DNA of 64,000 nucleotides from Pseudomonas lundensis. Its GTDB lineage: Bacteria > Pseudomonadota > Gammaproteobacteria > Pseudomonadales > Pseudomonadaceae. Positions 1 to 8,433 of this stretch are shown here, piece by piece. The notes beneath the pieces were generated by a model that did not search any database, was not told the DNA's origin, and saw only the letters and a list, made by a program, of their open reading frames with translations. The DNA lies in the NCBI RefSeq assembly GCF_001042985.1, contig NZ_JYKY01000024.1, positions 1-64,000 of the forward strand, in the 5' to 3' direction. Each line of letters begins with the position of its first letter. Position 1 is the stretch's first letter. A program made the translations under genes and the position numbers.

Positions 1-27
1 TTCTACAGCAGCCTCTGTTGCTGTCAA
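1..27 (-). promoter_or_regulatory. Leftward sigma-70 promoter, third of three tandem (cut by window edge)
   Basis: TTGACA (22-27 read on the minus strand) is followed after 16 bp by TAGAA, whose sixth base is outside the window. The -35, spacer and -10 resemble the second promoter closely, and the flanking bases form the same short inverted repeat (ACAGC/GCTGT), suggesting that the two arose by duplication. Confidence 0.65.
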
Positions 28-108
28 GCGGTTATTTTAAGATGTTTTCAAAGTTTCCTCTGTAACATCAACCACTTGCGCTTTCGATCTCTCGTCAGCG
101 GGAGGCGA

Positions 109-136
109 ATTCTACAGCGTTACACGCCGCTGTCAA
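109..136 (-). promoter_or_regulatory. Leftward sigma-70 promoter, second of three tandem
   Basis: On the minus strand TTGACA (131-136) and TAGAAT (109-114) lie 16 bp apart. The -10 is 133 bp from that of the first promoter. The region between it and the next promoter has no coding sequence. Confidence 0.7.
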
Positions 137-241
137 CACCTCATTTCCTGCTTCGATGATTTGAAGCTGACACTATCAAAACCGTATAACTCATTGAAAC
201 TCAAGGAGTTTTCCGTTTCGACTGCGCCGGAAGTGGGGCGA

Positions 242-269
242 ATTATAGGCCGCTGAAATTCTGAGTCAA
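242..269 (-). promoter_or_regulatory. Leftward sigma-70 promoter, first of three tandem rrn-type promoters
   Basis: Read on the minus strand, TTGACT (264-269) and TATAAT (242-247) are separated by exactly 16 bp and followed by a GC-rich stretch. A perfect -10 and near-perfect -35 with a 16-bp spacer, repeated two more times downstream, is typical of bacterial rRNA operon promoters. No open reading frame fits positions 1-360, so I infer that an rrn operon begins left of the window; the rRNA itself is not visible. Confidence 0.7.
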
Positions 270-315
270 GCCTCAATTTCACATTTCTGTCATAAACCTT
301 CGAAAGCTTAAAACA

Positions 316-343
316 AAGAAGCCAGCCTTGCGGCTGGCTTCTT
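316..343 (-). terminator. Rho-independent terminator of bauC
   Basis: A 12-bp perfect stem (316-327 with 332-343) closes a TTGC loop and is followed on the minus strand by a T-rich tract. It sits 17 bp past the bauC stop codon and would also insulate the leftward rrn-type promoters from bau transcription. Confidence 0.85.
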
Positions 344-360
344 GTTAAACAACAGATGCG

Positions 361-1854
361 TTAAAGACTCGGAAATGCAAACTGCGACGCTTCATGGCTG
401 GCCCGTTGCGGCCAACGCTGGGTAATTGCCTTGCGACGCGTGTAAAAACGCACACCATCCGGGCCATAGGCATGCAGATCGCCAAACAATGAACGCTTCC
501 AGCCGCCAAAGCTGTGATAAGCCACCGGCACAGGCAGCGGTACGTTAACCCCCACCATGCCGACTTCGATCTCATCACAGAACAAACGCGCAGCCTCGCC
601 ATCACGCGTGAAGATGCATGTGCCGTTGCCGTACTCATGATCGTTGATCAGTTGCATCGCCGCTTCCAGGCTATTCACACGCACGATGCACAGAACCGGT
701 CCGAAGATCTCTTCCTTATAGATGCGCATCTCTGGTGTAACGCGATCAAACAGGCATCCACCCAAGAAGAACCCGTCTTCATGGTCCTTGACGCTCAAAC
801 CACGCCCATCAACGACCAACTGCGCGCCCGCCGCTACACCGTCCGCCACATAGCCACTGACCTTATCCCGCGCCTGGCCGGAGACCAAAGGCCCCATGTC
901 CAGACCGCATGAAGTCCCCGCGCCAATTTTCAACGCCTCGATTTGCGGCACCAGCTTGGCAACCAAGGCATCCGCCACCTGGTCCCCAACGCACACGGCT
1001 ACCGAAATCGCCATGCAGCGCTCACCACACGAGCCATAAGCAGCGCCCATCAAGGCACTCACGGCATTATCCAGATCGGCATCAGGCATCAATACCGCAT
1101 GGTTCTTCGCGCCACCCAACGCCTGAACACGTTTACCGCGCCTGGTGCCTTCGGCAAAGATGTATTCGGCAATCGGCGTGGAGCCGACAAAACTCAAGGC
1201 TTTCACCTCTGGTGCTTCAATCAGGGCGTCTACGGCTGTCTTGTCGCCATGCACCACACTCAAGACCCCTTTAGGCAGGCCCGCTTCCTGAAGCAACTGC
1301 GCAATCAACAAGGTCGAACTCGGGTCACGCTCCGACGGTTTCAGAATGAAGCAGTTACCGCACACAATCGCCAACGGGTACATCCACAACGGAACCATGG
1401 CCGGGAAGTTGAAAGGCGTAATCCCCGCCACAACCCCGATCGGTTGAAAGTCCGACCATGCATCAATATTCGGTCCTACGTTACGGCTGTACTCGCCTTT
1501 CAGAATCTCCGGTGCGGAACACGCGTATTCGACGTTCTCGATCCCGCGCTTGAGCTCACCCGCCGCATCTTCGAGCGTCTTGCCATGCTCTTCGCTGATC
1601 AACTGCGAAATCCGGGCTTCATTCTGTTCCAGCAACTGCTTGAAACGGAACATCACTTGAGCACGTTTGGCTGGAGGCGTATTACGCCAGGCCGGGAAGG
1701 CAGCCTTGGCCGTGTCGATTGCCTGTTGAATCGTCTCGCGACTGGCCAACGGCACTTGATGAATCACCTTGCCCGTCGACGGGTTGTACACATCGGCGGT
1801 ACGGCCAGAATCATTAACCAGCTCACCATTGATCAAATGTTGAATCGTGCTCAT
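361..1854 (-). CDS. bauC: CoA-acylating (methyl)malonate-semialdehyde dehydrogenase, BauC/MmsA type
   Basis: This 497-residue aldehyde dehydrogenase should convert malonate semialdehyde (3-oxopropanoate) to acetyl-CoA, or methylmalonate semialdehyde to propionyl-CoA. The nucleophilic Cys lies in GSCGERCMA near residue 285. The usual general-base Glu motif is replaced by LGGAKNH, the signature of the CoA-dependent MMSDH subfamily. The ATG at 1854 is preferred over an upstream GTG because a GGAG lies 5 bp before it. Its neighbour is a beta-alanine:pyruvate aminotransferase and the pair is flanked by a LysR regulator, the arrangement of the Pseudomonas aeruginosa bau genes, so the BauC role is favoured over valine catabolism (MmsA). 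Confidence 0.85.
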   Translation of the reverse strand: MSTIQHLINGELVNDSGRTADVYNPSTGKVIHQVPLASRETIQQAIDTAKAAFPAWRNTPPAKRAQVMFRFKQLLEQNEARISQLISEEHGKTLEDAAGELKRGIENVEYACSAPEILKGEYSRNVGPNIDAWSDFQPIGVVAGITPFNFPAMVPLWMYPLAIVCGNCFILKPSERDPSSTLLIAQLLQEAGLPKGVLSVVHGDKTAVDALIEAPEVKALSFVGSTPIAEYIFAEGTRRGKRVQALGGAKNHAVLMPDADLDNAVSALMGAAYGSCGERCMAISVAVCVGDQVADALVAKLVPQIEALKIGAGTSCGLDMGPLVSGQARDKVSGYVADGVAAGAQLVVDGRGLSVKDHEDGFFLGGCLFDRVTPEMRIYKEEIFGPVLCIVRVNSLEAAMQLINDHEYGNGTCIFTRDGEAARLFCDEIEVGMVGVNVPLPVPVAYHSFGGWKRSLFGDLHAYGPDGVRFYTRRKAITQRWPQRASHEASQFAFPSL

Positions 1855-1935
1855 TGCCACTCCAAAACAGGTTTGCTGACGCGAACACTACGCGCCAGTC
1901 GAAAATCCAAAAAAGCCTTTTCTATATAGAAGGGG

Positions 1936-3285
1936 TCAGTCGATCTGATTCAGCGCTTCACCCACCGCATCGAATAAACGATCCAGATCCTGAGGCTTGC
2001 TGTTGAAGGTTGGACCAAACTGCAACGTGTCACCGCCAAAGCGGACGTAGAAGCCGGCTTTCCACAGTTTCATGGCGGCGTCGAAAGGACGCACAATCGC
2101 ATCGCCATCACGCGGTGCAATCTGGATCGCACCAGCCAGACCGTAGTTACGGATATCGATCACATTCTTCACGCCTTTCAAGCCGTGCAATGCTTGCTCG
2201 AAATGCGGTGCCACCTGCGCGACGCTCTGGACAAGGTTCTCTTTTTGCAGCAAATCCAGCGCGGCCAGGCCCGCGGCACACGCGACCGGATGCGCGGAGT
2301 AGGTATAGCCGTGTGGGAATTCCACCGCATATTCAGGCGTCGGCTGATTCATGAATGTCTGATAAATCTCGGTAGAGGCAACTACAGCCCCCATCGGGAT
2401 CGCACCGTTAGTGACCTGCTTGGCGATGCACATCAGGTCCGGCGTCACACCGAAGCTGTCAGCACCGAACATGGAGCCTGTGCGACCAAACCCGGTAATA
2501 ACCTCATCGAATACCAGCAGGATGTTGTGCTGATCGCAGATTTCACGCAGACGTTTCAGATAGCCCTGAGGCGGCACCAGCACACCGGCAGACCCAGCCA
2601 TCGGCTCGACAAACACGGCGGCGATATTCGAAGCATCATGCAGTTCGATCAACTTGAGCAGTTCATCCGCCAGCGCAATACCGCCCAACTCAGGCATACC
2701 GCGTGAAAAGGCATTGCTCGCCAGCAAGGTGTGCGGAAGATGATCGACATCCGCCATTGCCTGACCAAAGAGCTTACGGTTGCCGCTCACGCCACCCAGG
2801 CTGGTGCCCGCAATGTTCACACCGTGATAGCCGCGCGCCCGGCCAATCATTTTAGTCTTGGTCGATTGGCCTTTCAGCCGCCAGTACGCACGCACCATTT
2901 TCACGGCCGTGTCCGCGCATTCAGAACCCGAGTCCGTGAAGAACACATGGTTCAAGTTGCCCGGCGTTAGCTCGGTGATTTTCTCAGCCAGCTGAAACGA
3001 CAAGGGATGGCCATATTGAAACGCCGGCGAATAATCCAGCGTGCCGAGTTGCTTGGCCACGGCTTCCTGAATTTCCGTGCGCGTATGCCCTGCACCACAT
3101 GTCCACAGGCCGGACAACGAGTCGTAAATTTGTCGACCTTTGTCGTCGGTCAGATAACTGCCCTTGGCGCCGATGATAAAACGCGGATCCCGATGAAAGT
3201 TGCGGTTGGCGGTGTAAGGCATCCAGTGCGCATCCAGCTTGAGCTGGCTGGCTACGTTTAACTCGGCGTTTTCAGGCATGTTCAT
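1936..3285 (-). CDS. bauA: Beta-alanine--pyruvate aminotransferase, BauA type
   Basis: A 449-residue class-III (omega) aminotransferase, close to the usual length of the family. It should transfer the amino group of beta-alanine to pyruvate, giving malonate semialdehyde for the enzyme encoded 81 bp downstream. FDEVITGFGRTG and the PLP-lysine context CIAKQVTNGAIPMG are intact. The ATG at 3285 follows GAGG by 8 bp; an in-frame ATG at 3279 is the alternative. With bauC it forms a likely operon for the last steps of polyamine and beta-alanine degradation. The P. aeruginosa bauB and bauD genes are not next to it here. Confidence 0.87.
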   Translation of the reverse strand: MNMPENAELNVASQLKLDAHWMPYTANRNFHRDPRFIIGAKGSYLTDDKGRQIYDSLSGLWTCGAGHTRTEIQEAVAKQLGTLDYSPAFQYGHPLSFQLAEKITELTPGNLNHVFFTDSGSECADTAVKMVRAYWRLKGQSTKTKMIGRARGYHGVNIAGTSLGGVSGNRKLFGQAMADVDHLPHTLLASNAFSRGMPELGGIALADELLKLIELHDASNIAAVFVEPMAGSAGVLVPPQGYLKRLREICDQHNILLVFDEVITGFGRTGSMFGADSFGVTPDLMCIAKQVTNGAIPMGAVVASTEIYQTFMNQPTPEYAVEFPHGYTYSAHPVACAAGLAALDLLQKENLVQSVAQVAPHFEQALHGLKGVKNVIDIRNYGLAGAIQIAPRDGDAIVRPFDAAMKLWKAGFYVRFGGDTLQFGPTFNSKPQDLDRLFDAVGEALNQID

Positions 3286-3408
3286 CAGCAAAACCTCGCA
3301 AGACAGAGTGCAGTGTCGGGTCGAAATCGTTGTTGCAGCTAAATTGCCACGCCTATAAAGTCGGTGAAATCCAACTCTTCTAACCTTCAGTTAGGCATTT
3401 ACTAAACT

Positions 3409-4329
3409 ATGAGCAGCCGTCGTTCCGATACCTTGGCGCAAGTCAGCGACTTCGATATTCGCTTGTTGCGCATCTTTCGCAGTGTCGTAGAGTGCGGCGG
3501 CTTCTCTGCGGCAGAAACAGTGCTTGGCATTGGCCGGTCAGCAATCAGCCAACAAATGAGCGATCTTGAGCAGCGACTGGGCTTGCGCCTGTGCCAGCGC
3601 GGGCGTGCTGGTTTTTCCCTGACGGAAGAAGGTCGCGAGGTCTACCAATCAGCACTCCAATTACTCGGCGCACTTGAGAGTTTTCGCACAGAGGTAAACG
3701 GCCTGCATCAACACTTGCGCGGTGAGCTGACCATCGGCCTTACCGACAACCTCGTCACCCTCCCCCATATGCGTATCACCCACGCCTTGGCCCAACTCAA
3801 AGAGCGTGGGCCCGATGTGCAAATCCAGATCCGCATGATTTCGCCCAACGAGGTAGAACAGGGCGTGCTGGACGGCCGTCTGCACGTCGGCGTTGTACCC
3901 CAGGCCAGTGCGTTATCCGGTCTGGAATATCAGCCGCTGTATAGCGAGCGGTCGCTGCTTTACTGTGCCGTCGGCCACCCGCTGTTTTATGTCGATGACC
4001 ACCAGTTGCAAGACGAACGCCTCAACGATCAGGACGCCATTGCACCGACGTTTCGTCTGCCCTCAGAGATTCAGGCGCATTATCAGGCGCTCAAGTGCAC
4101 CGCCAGTGCATCGGACCGTGAAGGCATGGCGTTCCTGATTCTGACCGGCCGCTACATAGGCTACCTGCCGGACCATTACGCCAGTTTGTGGGTACAACAA
4201 GGTCGTCTGCGGGCGCTCAAACCTGATACCCGTTTTTATGACTTGAGCCTGGCCTCGGTCACACGCAAAGGCCGCCGCCCCCATCTGGTTCTTGAAAGTT
4301 TCCTTGAGAGCCTCGAATCGACACGCTAA
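3409..4329 (+). CDS. bauR: LysR-family regulator, probable activator of bauA-bauC
   Basis: A 306-residue LysR-type regulator. The N-terminal winged helix (about residues 15-72, FDIRLLRIFRSVVECGGFS) is followed by the two-lobed effector domain. It is divergent from bauA with a 123-bp shared promoter region, the standard layout for a LysR regulator and its target. The equivalent P. aeruginosa gene next to bauA controls beta-alanine catabolism, so a beta-alanine-related effector is inferred from position rather than seen in the sequence. The start has only a weak ribosome binding site. Confidence 0.75.
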   Translation: MSSRRSDTLAQVSDFDIRLLRIFRSVVECGGFSAAETVLGIGRSAISQQMSDLEQRLGLRLCQRGRAGFSLTEEGREVYQSALQLLGALESFRTEVNGLHQHLRGELTIGLTDNLVTLPHMRITHALAQLKERGPDVQIQIRMISPNEVEQGVLDGRLHVGVVPQASALSGLEYQPLYSERSLLYCAVGHPLFYVDDHQLQDERLNDQDAIAPTFRLPSEIQAHYQALKCTASASDREGMAFLILTGRYIGYLPDHYASLWVQQGRLRALKPDTRFYDLSLASVTRKGRRPHLVLESFLESLESTR

Positions 4330-4393
4330 CGTTCGTCCCCCTCGTCAGCCCCGCCGCGAAGCCTGCATGCCTCGCGCCCAGCCCGGAATCGAT

Positions 4394-4996
4394 ATGCCTT
4401 CAACCCTGACCGGTCCATGCGAGTACCGCGAAGAAATCCGCAAGAGCCGCTTCATCACCCATGCGGCGCCCATCACCAGCGCTCAACAGGCACAGGACTT
4501 TATCGCGCTGCACAGCGACCTTAACGCGTCCCACAACTGCTGGGCCTGGAAGCTGGGCGATCAGTACCGCAGCAGCGATGACGGCGAACCCGGCGGCACG
4601 GCCGGACGCCCCATTCTGTCCGCCATCGAAGCGCAGGATTGCGATCAAGTCGTGGTCCTGGTGATCCGCTGGTATGGCGGCATTCAACTGGGCACGGGCG
4701 GTTTGGCACGCGCTTACGGGGGTGGCGCCAACAAATGCCTGCAAGCGGCCGATAAGTCACCGCTTATCACGCGAGTCGCGCTGGAATGCGCGTGCAGCTT
4801 CAGCGAATTGGCGCTGGTCAAACTGCGCCTGTCTGAACTCAACGGCGTGCTCAGCAATGAAACCTTCACCGCTAACGGGGTGGAGCTAGTCCTGGAAGTC
4901 AGTGAAGCGCAGATTCCTGACTTGCGACAGCAACTGGCCGACCTCAGCCGTGGCCGCATTGTGCTGACCCGCCAGTCGATCAATAGTGAAGAGTGA
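4394..4996 (+). CDS. yigZ: YigZ/IMPACT-family protein
   Basis: A protein of about 200 residues with the IMPACT (UPF0029) N-terminal domain, recognisable from CEYREEIRKSRFITHAAPI, DDGEPGGTAGRPIL and RWYGGIQLGTGGLARAYGG, followed by the short alpha/beta domain typical of YigZ. The family is linked to translation control in eukaryotes; its bacterial role is not settled. The frame is open upstream to 4292, overlapping the LysR gene, but homology-like sequence begins at the ATG at 4394; ATG 4367 is also possible. Confidence 0.85.
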   Translation: MPSTLTGPCEYREEIRKSRFITHAAPITSAQQAQDFIALHSDLNASHNCWAWKLGDQYRSSDDGEPGGTAGRPILSAIEAQDCDQVVVLVIRWYGGIQLGTGGLARAYGGGANKCLQAADKSPLITRVALECACSFSELALVKLRLSELNGVLSNETFTANGVELVLEVSEAQIPDLRQQLADLSRGRIVLTRQSINSEE

Positions 4997-5406
4997 CCCA
5001 CTTTATCCCCCGTCAAACAGTTGCCCACAACCACTGTGCACCCGACTGTGGATAACCTGAGCACACTCCTCTACAGCCCTTGACTGGCGTGACCTGCGCC
5101 GCTTTGTACGTTTTTTGATCGACTGCGCCTTCAAAGGGTAGAAACCTCAATGCAAACAGCGCGTTACTCTGATTTATAGCCCTTCGAACCATCCCTGCGC
5201 GCGCTTATACCCAGGTGCACAGGTTGCGCACAGTTCCTGTGGAGCAACCTGTGGATAAGCCGTGCAAACCCAACGGGAGCGCACATTCTGTAACGGCTGC
5301 TTATGGCTGTACGTTTTTTAACCAACTTGCATGGGTGGGCAGTCGACGCCTGAAGGAGTAAAACCGTGTGCGGTGAACCTCATTTACCCTGTATAGGACG
5401 CGACTC
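4997..5406. repeat. Intergenic region with two copies of a DnaA-box-bearing module
   Basis: This 410-bp gap has no gene. It contains two perfect DnaA-box sequences (TGTGGATAA at 5047-5055 and 5250-5258), and each is followed exactly 58 bp later by TGTACGTTTTTT (5105-5116 and 5308-5319). Similarity continues upstream of each box (a GTTGC-CACA-type stretch, about 18 of 29 positions alike). The copies are 203 bp apart, so the gap looks like an old tandem duplication. There is no AT-rich unwinding region and no dnaA gene, so it is not read as an origin. Confidence 0.6.
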
Positions 5407-6090
5407 ATGACAGCAAAAAACGCACTTATCATTGGCGCCTCACGTGGACTGGGTCTGGGCCTGGTCGAGCAACTCATCAACGATGGCTGGAACGTCACCG
5501 CCACCGTGCGTAACCCTGGCAACGTTGAGAAGCTTAAAGCGTTGGGCAACGTCAACATCGAACAGCTGGATCTGGACAACGTTGAAGCTATCGGGAACCT
5601 GAGCCAAAAGCTGAACACTCACGTATTTGACCTGGTGTTTGTGAACGCGGGGATCAAGGGGCCGGACGATCAAACGTCAGGGCGCGCCAGTCTGTCCGAC
5701 ATCGGTCAATTGTTCCTGACCAACAGCGTAGCGCCGATCACCCTGGCGCAAGCCTTTGTCAGCAAAATCCGTAAAGGCAGTGGGGTGCTGGCGTTTATGA
5801 GTTCCGGTCTGGGCAGTGTTGCATCGCCAGACGCGCCTGAACTAGCGCTCTACAAAGCCAGCAAAGCCGCACTCAACTCCATGACCAATACCTTCATCAG
5901 TCAACTGGGCGAGGACCGGCCTACTGTTCTGACCCTGCACCCCGGCTGGGTCAAAACCGACATGGGCGGCGAAGGTGCCGATATCGACGTTGAAACCAGC
6001 ACCCGTGGGCTGGTTGAGCAAGTGAAGGCCTATGCAGGCAAAGGGGGCCATTACTTCATCGACTATAAAGGCCAGACGATTCCCTGGTAG
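5407..6090 (+). CDS. Short-chain dehydrogenase/reductase
   Basis: A 227-residue classical-type SDR. The nucleotide-binding loop GASRGLGLGLVEQL is at residues 9-22 and the catalytic pair is in ALYKASKAAL (Tyr near 152, Lys near 156), with an upstream Ser in FMSSGLGS. The closest family by feel is the CsgA-like/YciK-like group acting on unknown carbonyl substrates. It stands alone between the DnaA-box repeat region and a convergent antiporter gene, so context does not name a substrate. Confidence 0.85.
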   Translation: MTAKNALIIGASRGLGLGLVEQLINDGWNVTATVRNPGNVEKLKALGNVNIEQLDLDNVEAIGNLSQKLNTHVFDLVFVNAGIKGPDDQTSGRASLSDIGQLFLTNSVAPITLAQAFVSKIRKGSGVLAFMSSGLGSVASPDAPELALYKASKAALNSMTNTFISQLGEDRPTVLTLHPGWVKTDMGGEGADIDVETSTRGLVEQVKAYAGKGGHYFIDYKGQTIPW

Positions 6091-6128
6091 GCGACCGATC
6101 GGGCGGCGCCTGCACGCCGCCCTTTACG

Positions 6129-7214
6129 TCAAAGCCCCAGCAGCGACAGCATGATGAAGGTCGCAAACAGCACAAAGTGCGTCATGCCTTCGATCGCATT
6201 GGTCTCGCCGTCATTCAAGTTGATGGCACTCACCACCAACGTAATCAACACCATCACCGTCTGCACGGGCGTCATGGCCATCTGGAACGGCTGACCGGTA
6301 TACAGCGCCATGGCCTCCATGACCGGCACGGTCAAGATAACGGTGGACAGCGAAGCCCCGAGTGCCACATTCACCACCGACTGCATGCGATTGGCCAAGG
6401 CGGCACGCAGCGCAGTCAAGATTTCCGGAGCCGCCGAGATCGCGGCCACCACAATCGCAGTCATGACAGGCGGTGCGCCCGTCCCTTCCAACCCCAGATC
6501 GAGGGCCTTGGACATCACCTCGGCGAGCGCGCCAATCACGATAATGCCAAACACCAACACGCCGACTGACAGTTTCAGGTTGCTCGCTTCCCCTTCCGGG
6601 GCACGTTTACGGCCCTTTTTCTCGGGGTAGCTGTAACTGAAAAAGTAACTGTGCGGCCCGACCTGCATGCGCAAAAACAGCGTGTACAGCAACACCATCG
6701 CGCCAATGGTGAACGCCGAGTAAATTTTCCAGTCTGCCTTGGGGATAAATTCCGGCACCACCATCGACACGCCCATGGCCGTCAGAATCATCACACTGTA
6801 GGTGCGCGCCGAATCGTCGTTGTAGGACTGCTCGCCGTGCTTGATCCCGCCCATCAGCGCTGCCAGGCCGAGAATCCCGTTGATATCCAGCATCACCGCT
6901 GAATAAATCGTATCCCGCACCAACGTTGGAGACGCCTCATTACTCATCATGATCGCGAGGATGACGACCTCAACCAAAACGGCTGACAGCGTCAAAATCA
7001 TTGTTCCGTAAGGATCACCGAACTTTTCAGCCAACACTTCGGCGTGATGAGCCACACGCATGGACGCGCACACAATCGCTGCAATCAGGACGCCACCCGC
7101 CACCAGCGCTGTCACTTGCCCGTTATGCAGCAGCCAGGGCTCCAGCGGGAAGGCCACACACGCCATGACAATCGCCAGCAGCAGGAGTTTTTCATCTTTT
7201 AATAAAGTCAGCAT
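6129..7214 (-). CDS. Calcium:proton antiporter, ChaA-like (CaCA family)
   Basis: A 361-residue polytopic inner-membrane protein with about eleven hydrophobic segments. The two inverted CaCA repeats are marked by an acidic residue inside SAVLVEVVILAIMMSNE in the first half and SAAPEILTALRAAL in the second, the ion-binding alpha repeats of cation/proton exchangers. It probably exports Ca2+ or Na+ in exchange for protons. The frame opens at 7244, but ATG 7214 is preceded by AAAGG at good spacing and begins the typical hydrophobic N-terminus. Confidence 0.82.
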   Translation of the reverse strand: MLTLLKDEKLLLLAIVMACVAFPLEPWLLHNGQVTALVAGGVLIAAIVCASMRVAHHAEVLAEKFGDPYGTMILTLSAVLVEVVILAIMMSNEASPTLVRDTIYSAVMLDINGILGLAALMGGIKHGEQSYNDDSARTYSVMILTAMGVSMVVPEFIPKADWKIYSAFTIGAMVLLYTLFLRMQVGPHSYFFSYSYPEKKGRKRAPEGEASNLKLSVGVLVFGIIVIGALAEVMSKALDLGLEGTGAPPVMTAIVVAAISAAPEILTALRAALANRMQSVVNVALGASLSTVILTVPVMEAMALYTGQPFQMAMTPVQTVMVLITLVVSAINLNDGETNAIEGMTHFVLFATFIMLSLLGL

Positions 7215-7437
7215 CGCGAGCCTTTTACCTGTGAACCAATACACGTCGTTGGGTTACAGACTGCCGCAACTCACTAACGTTTCGTTACATATTAGTTCAC
7301 TGAACGCACCACTTCGCCCCTGCGCACCCCGCCAATGGCCGCGGCCCGGCAAATAGCTTGGTCGGGTTTTACCAAATATGTCGGCCCGGGCCTGTAGAAT
7401 GCCGCCATCTGCACCTGATTTGATGAGAAAAACTTCT

Positions 7438-8391
7438 ATGTACGACTGGCTCAACGCCCTGCCAAAAGCGGAACTGCACCTGCACCTTGAAGGTTCTCTG
7501 GAACCTGAACTGCTGTTCGCTCTGGCTGAACGCAACAAGATCGCCCTGCCGTGGAACGACGTCGAAACCCTGCGCAAAGCGTACGCTTTCAACAACCTGC
7601 AAGAGTTTCTGGACCTGTATTACCGGGGCGCGGACGTATTGCGCACCTCGCAAGACTTCTACGACCTGACCTGGGCGTACCTGTTGCGCTGCAAAGAGCA
7701 GAACGTCATTCACACTGAACCGTTCTTCGACCCGCAAACCCACACCGACCGCGGCGTCCCGTTCGAGGTCGTGCTTAACGGCATCGCCGCTGCACTCAAG
7801 GACGGCGAACAGCAACTGGGCATCACCAGCGGTTTGATTCTCAGCTTCCTGCGCCACTTGAGCGAAGAAGAAGCCGAAAAGACCCTCGATCAAGCGTTGC
7901 CGTTCCGCGATGCCTTTATCGCCGTGGGCCTGGACAGCTCGGAAATGGGCCACCCGCCCAGCAAGTTTGTGCGCGTCTTTGATCGCGCCCGCGACGAAGG
8001 CTTCCTGACCGTAGCCCACGCTGGCGAAGAGGGTCCGCCGGAATACATCTGGCAAGCCCTGGACCTGCTGAAAATTCAGCGGATCGACCATGGCGTGCGT
8101 GCCATTGAAGATGAACGCTTGATGCAGCGCATTATCGAGGAGCAAATTCCGCTCACCGTGTGCCCGCTGTCTAACACCAAACTGTGCGTGTTCGATCACA
8201 TGTCGCAACACAACATCCTCGACATGCTGGAGCGTGGCGTGAACGTCACGGTGAACTCCGATGACCCGGCGTACTTCGGCGGGTACATGACTGAGAACTT
8301 CCACGCCTTGCACACCCACTTGGGCATGACCGAAGACCAGGCCAAGCGTCTGGCGCAAAACGGCCTGGATGCCCGTTTGATCAAGCCGTAA
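7438..8391 (+). CDS. Adenine deaminase of the adenosine deaminase family
   Basis: A 317-residue metal-dependent deaminase. Zinc ligands and catalytic residues are visible in HLHLEG (residues 13-18), HAGEEG, HGVRA and NSDDPAYFGG. The segment GLDSSEMGHPPSKF is characteristic of the bacterial adenine-specific branch rather than true adenosine deaminases, so conversion of adenine to hypoxanthine in purine salvage is favoured. The ATG at 7438 starts the conserved MYDWLNALPKAELHLH sequence; an in-frame start at 7378 adds an unlikely leader. Confidence 0.85.
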   Translation: MYDWLNALPKAELHLHLEGSLEPELLFALAERNKIALPWNDVETLRKAYAFNNLQEFLDLYYRGADVLRTSQDFYDLTWAYLLRCKEQNVIHTEPFFDPQTHTDRGVPFEVVLNGIAAALKDGEQQLGITSGLILSFLRHLSEEEAEKTLDQALPFRDAFIAVGLDSSEMGHPPSKFVRVFDRARDEGFLTVAHAGEEGPPEYIWQALDLLKIQRIDHGVRAIEDERLMQRIIEEQIPLTVCPLSNTKLCVFDHMSQHNILDMLERGVNVTVNSDDPAYFGGYMTENFHALHTHLGMTEDQAKRLAQNGLDARLIKP

Positions 8392-8400
8392 AGCGTGTGC

Positions 8401-8433
8401 GTAATCGCTGCCGTGACCTGCGGCGGCGATTAC
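8401..8433. terminator. Long hairpin between convergent genes
   Basis: GTAATCGC (8401-8408) pairs with GCGATTAC (8426-8433), and an inner GC stem extends it. It lies at the ends of the adenine deaminase and LysR genes and overlaps the LysR stop. There is no T-run on either side, so termination would be weak or factor-dependent. Confidence 0.4.

Noticed and set aside
4997..5406. Chromosomal replication origin
   Set aside because: Only two perfect DnaA boxes, no AT-rich unwinding region, and no dnaA, dnaN or gidA nearby.
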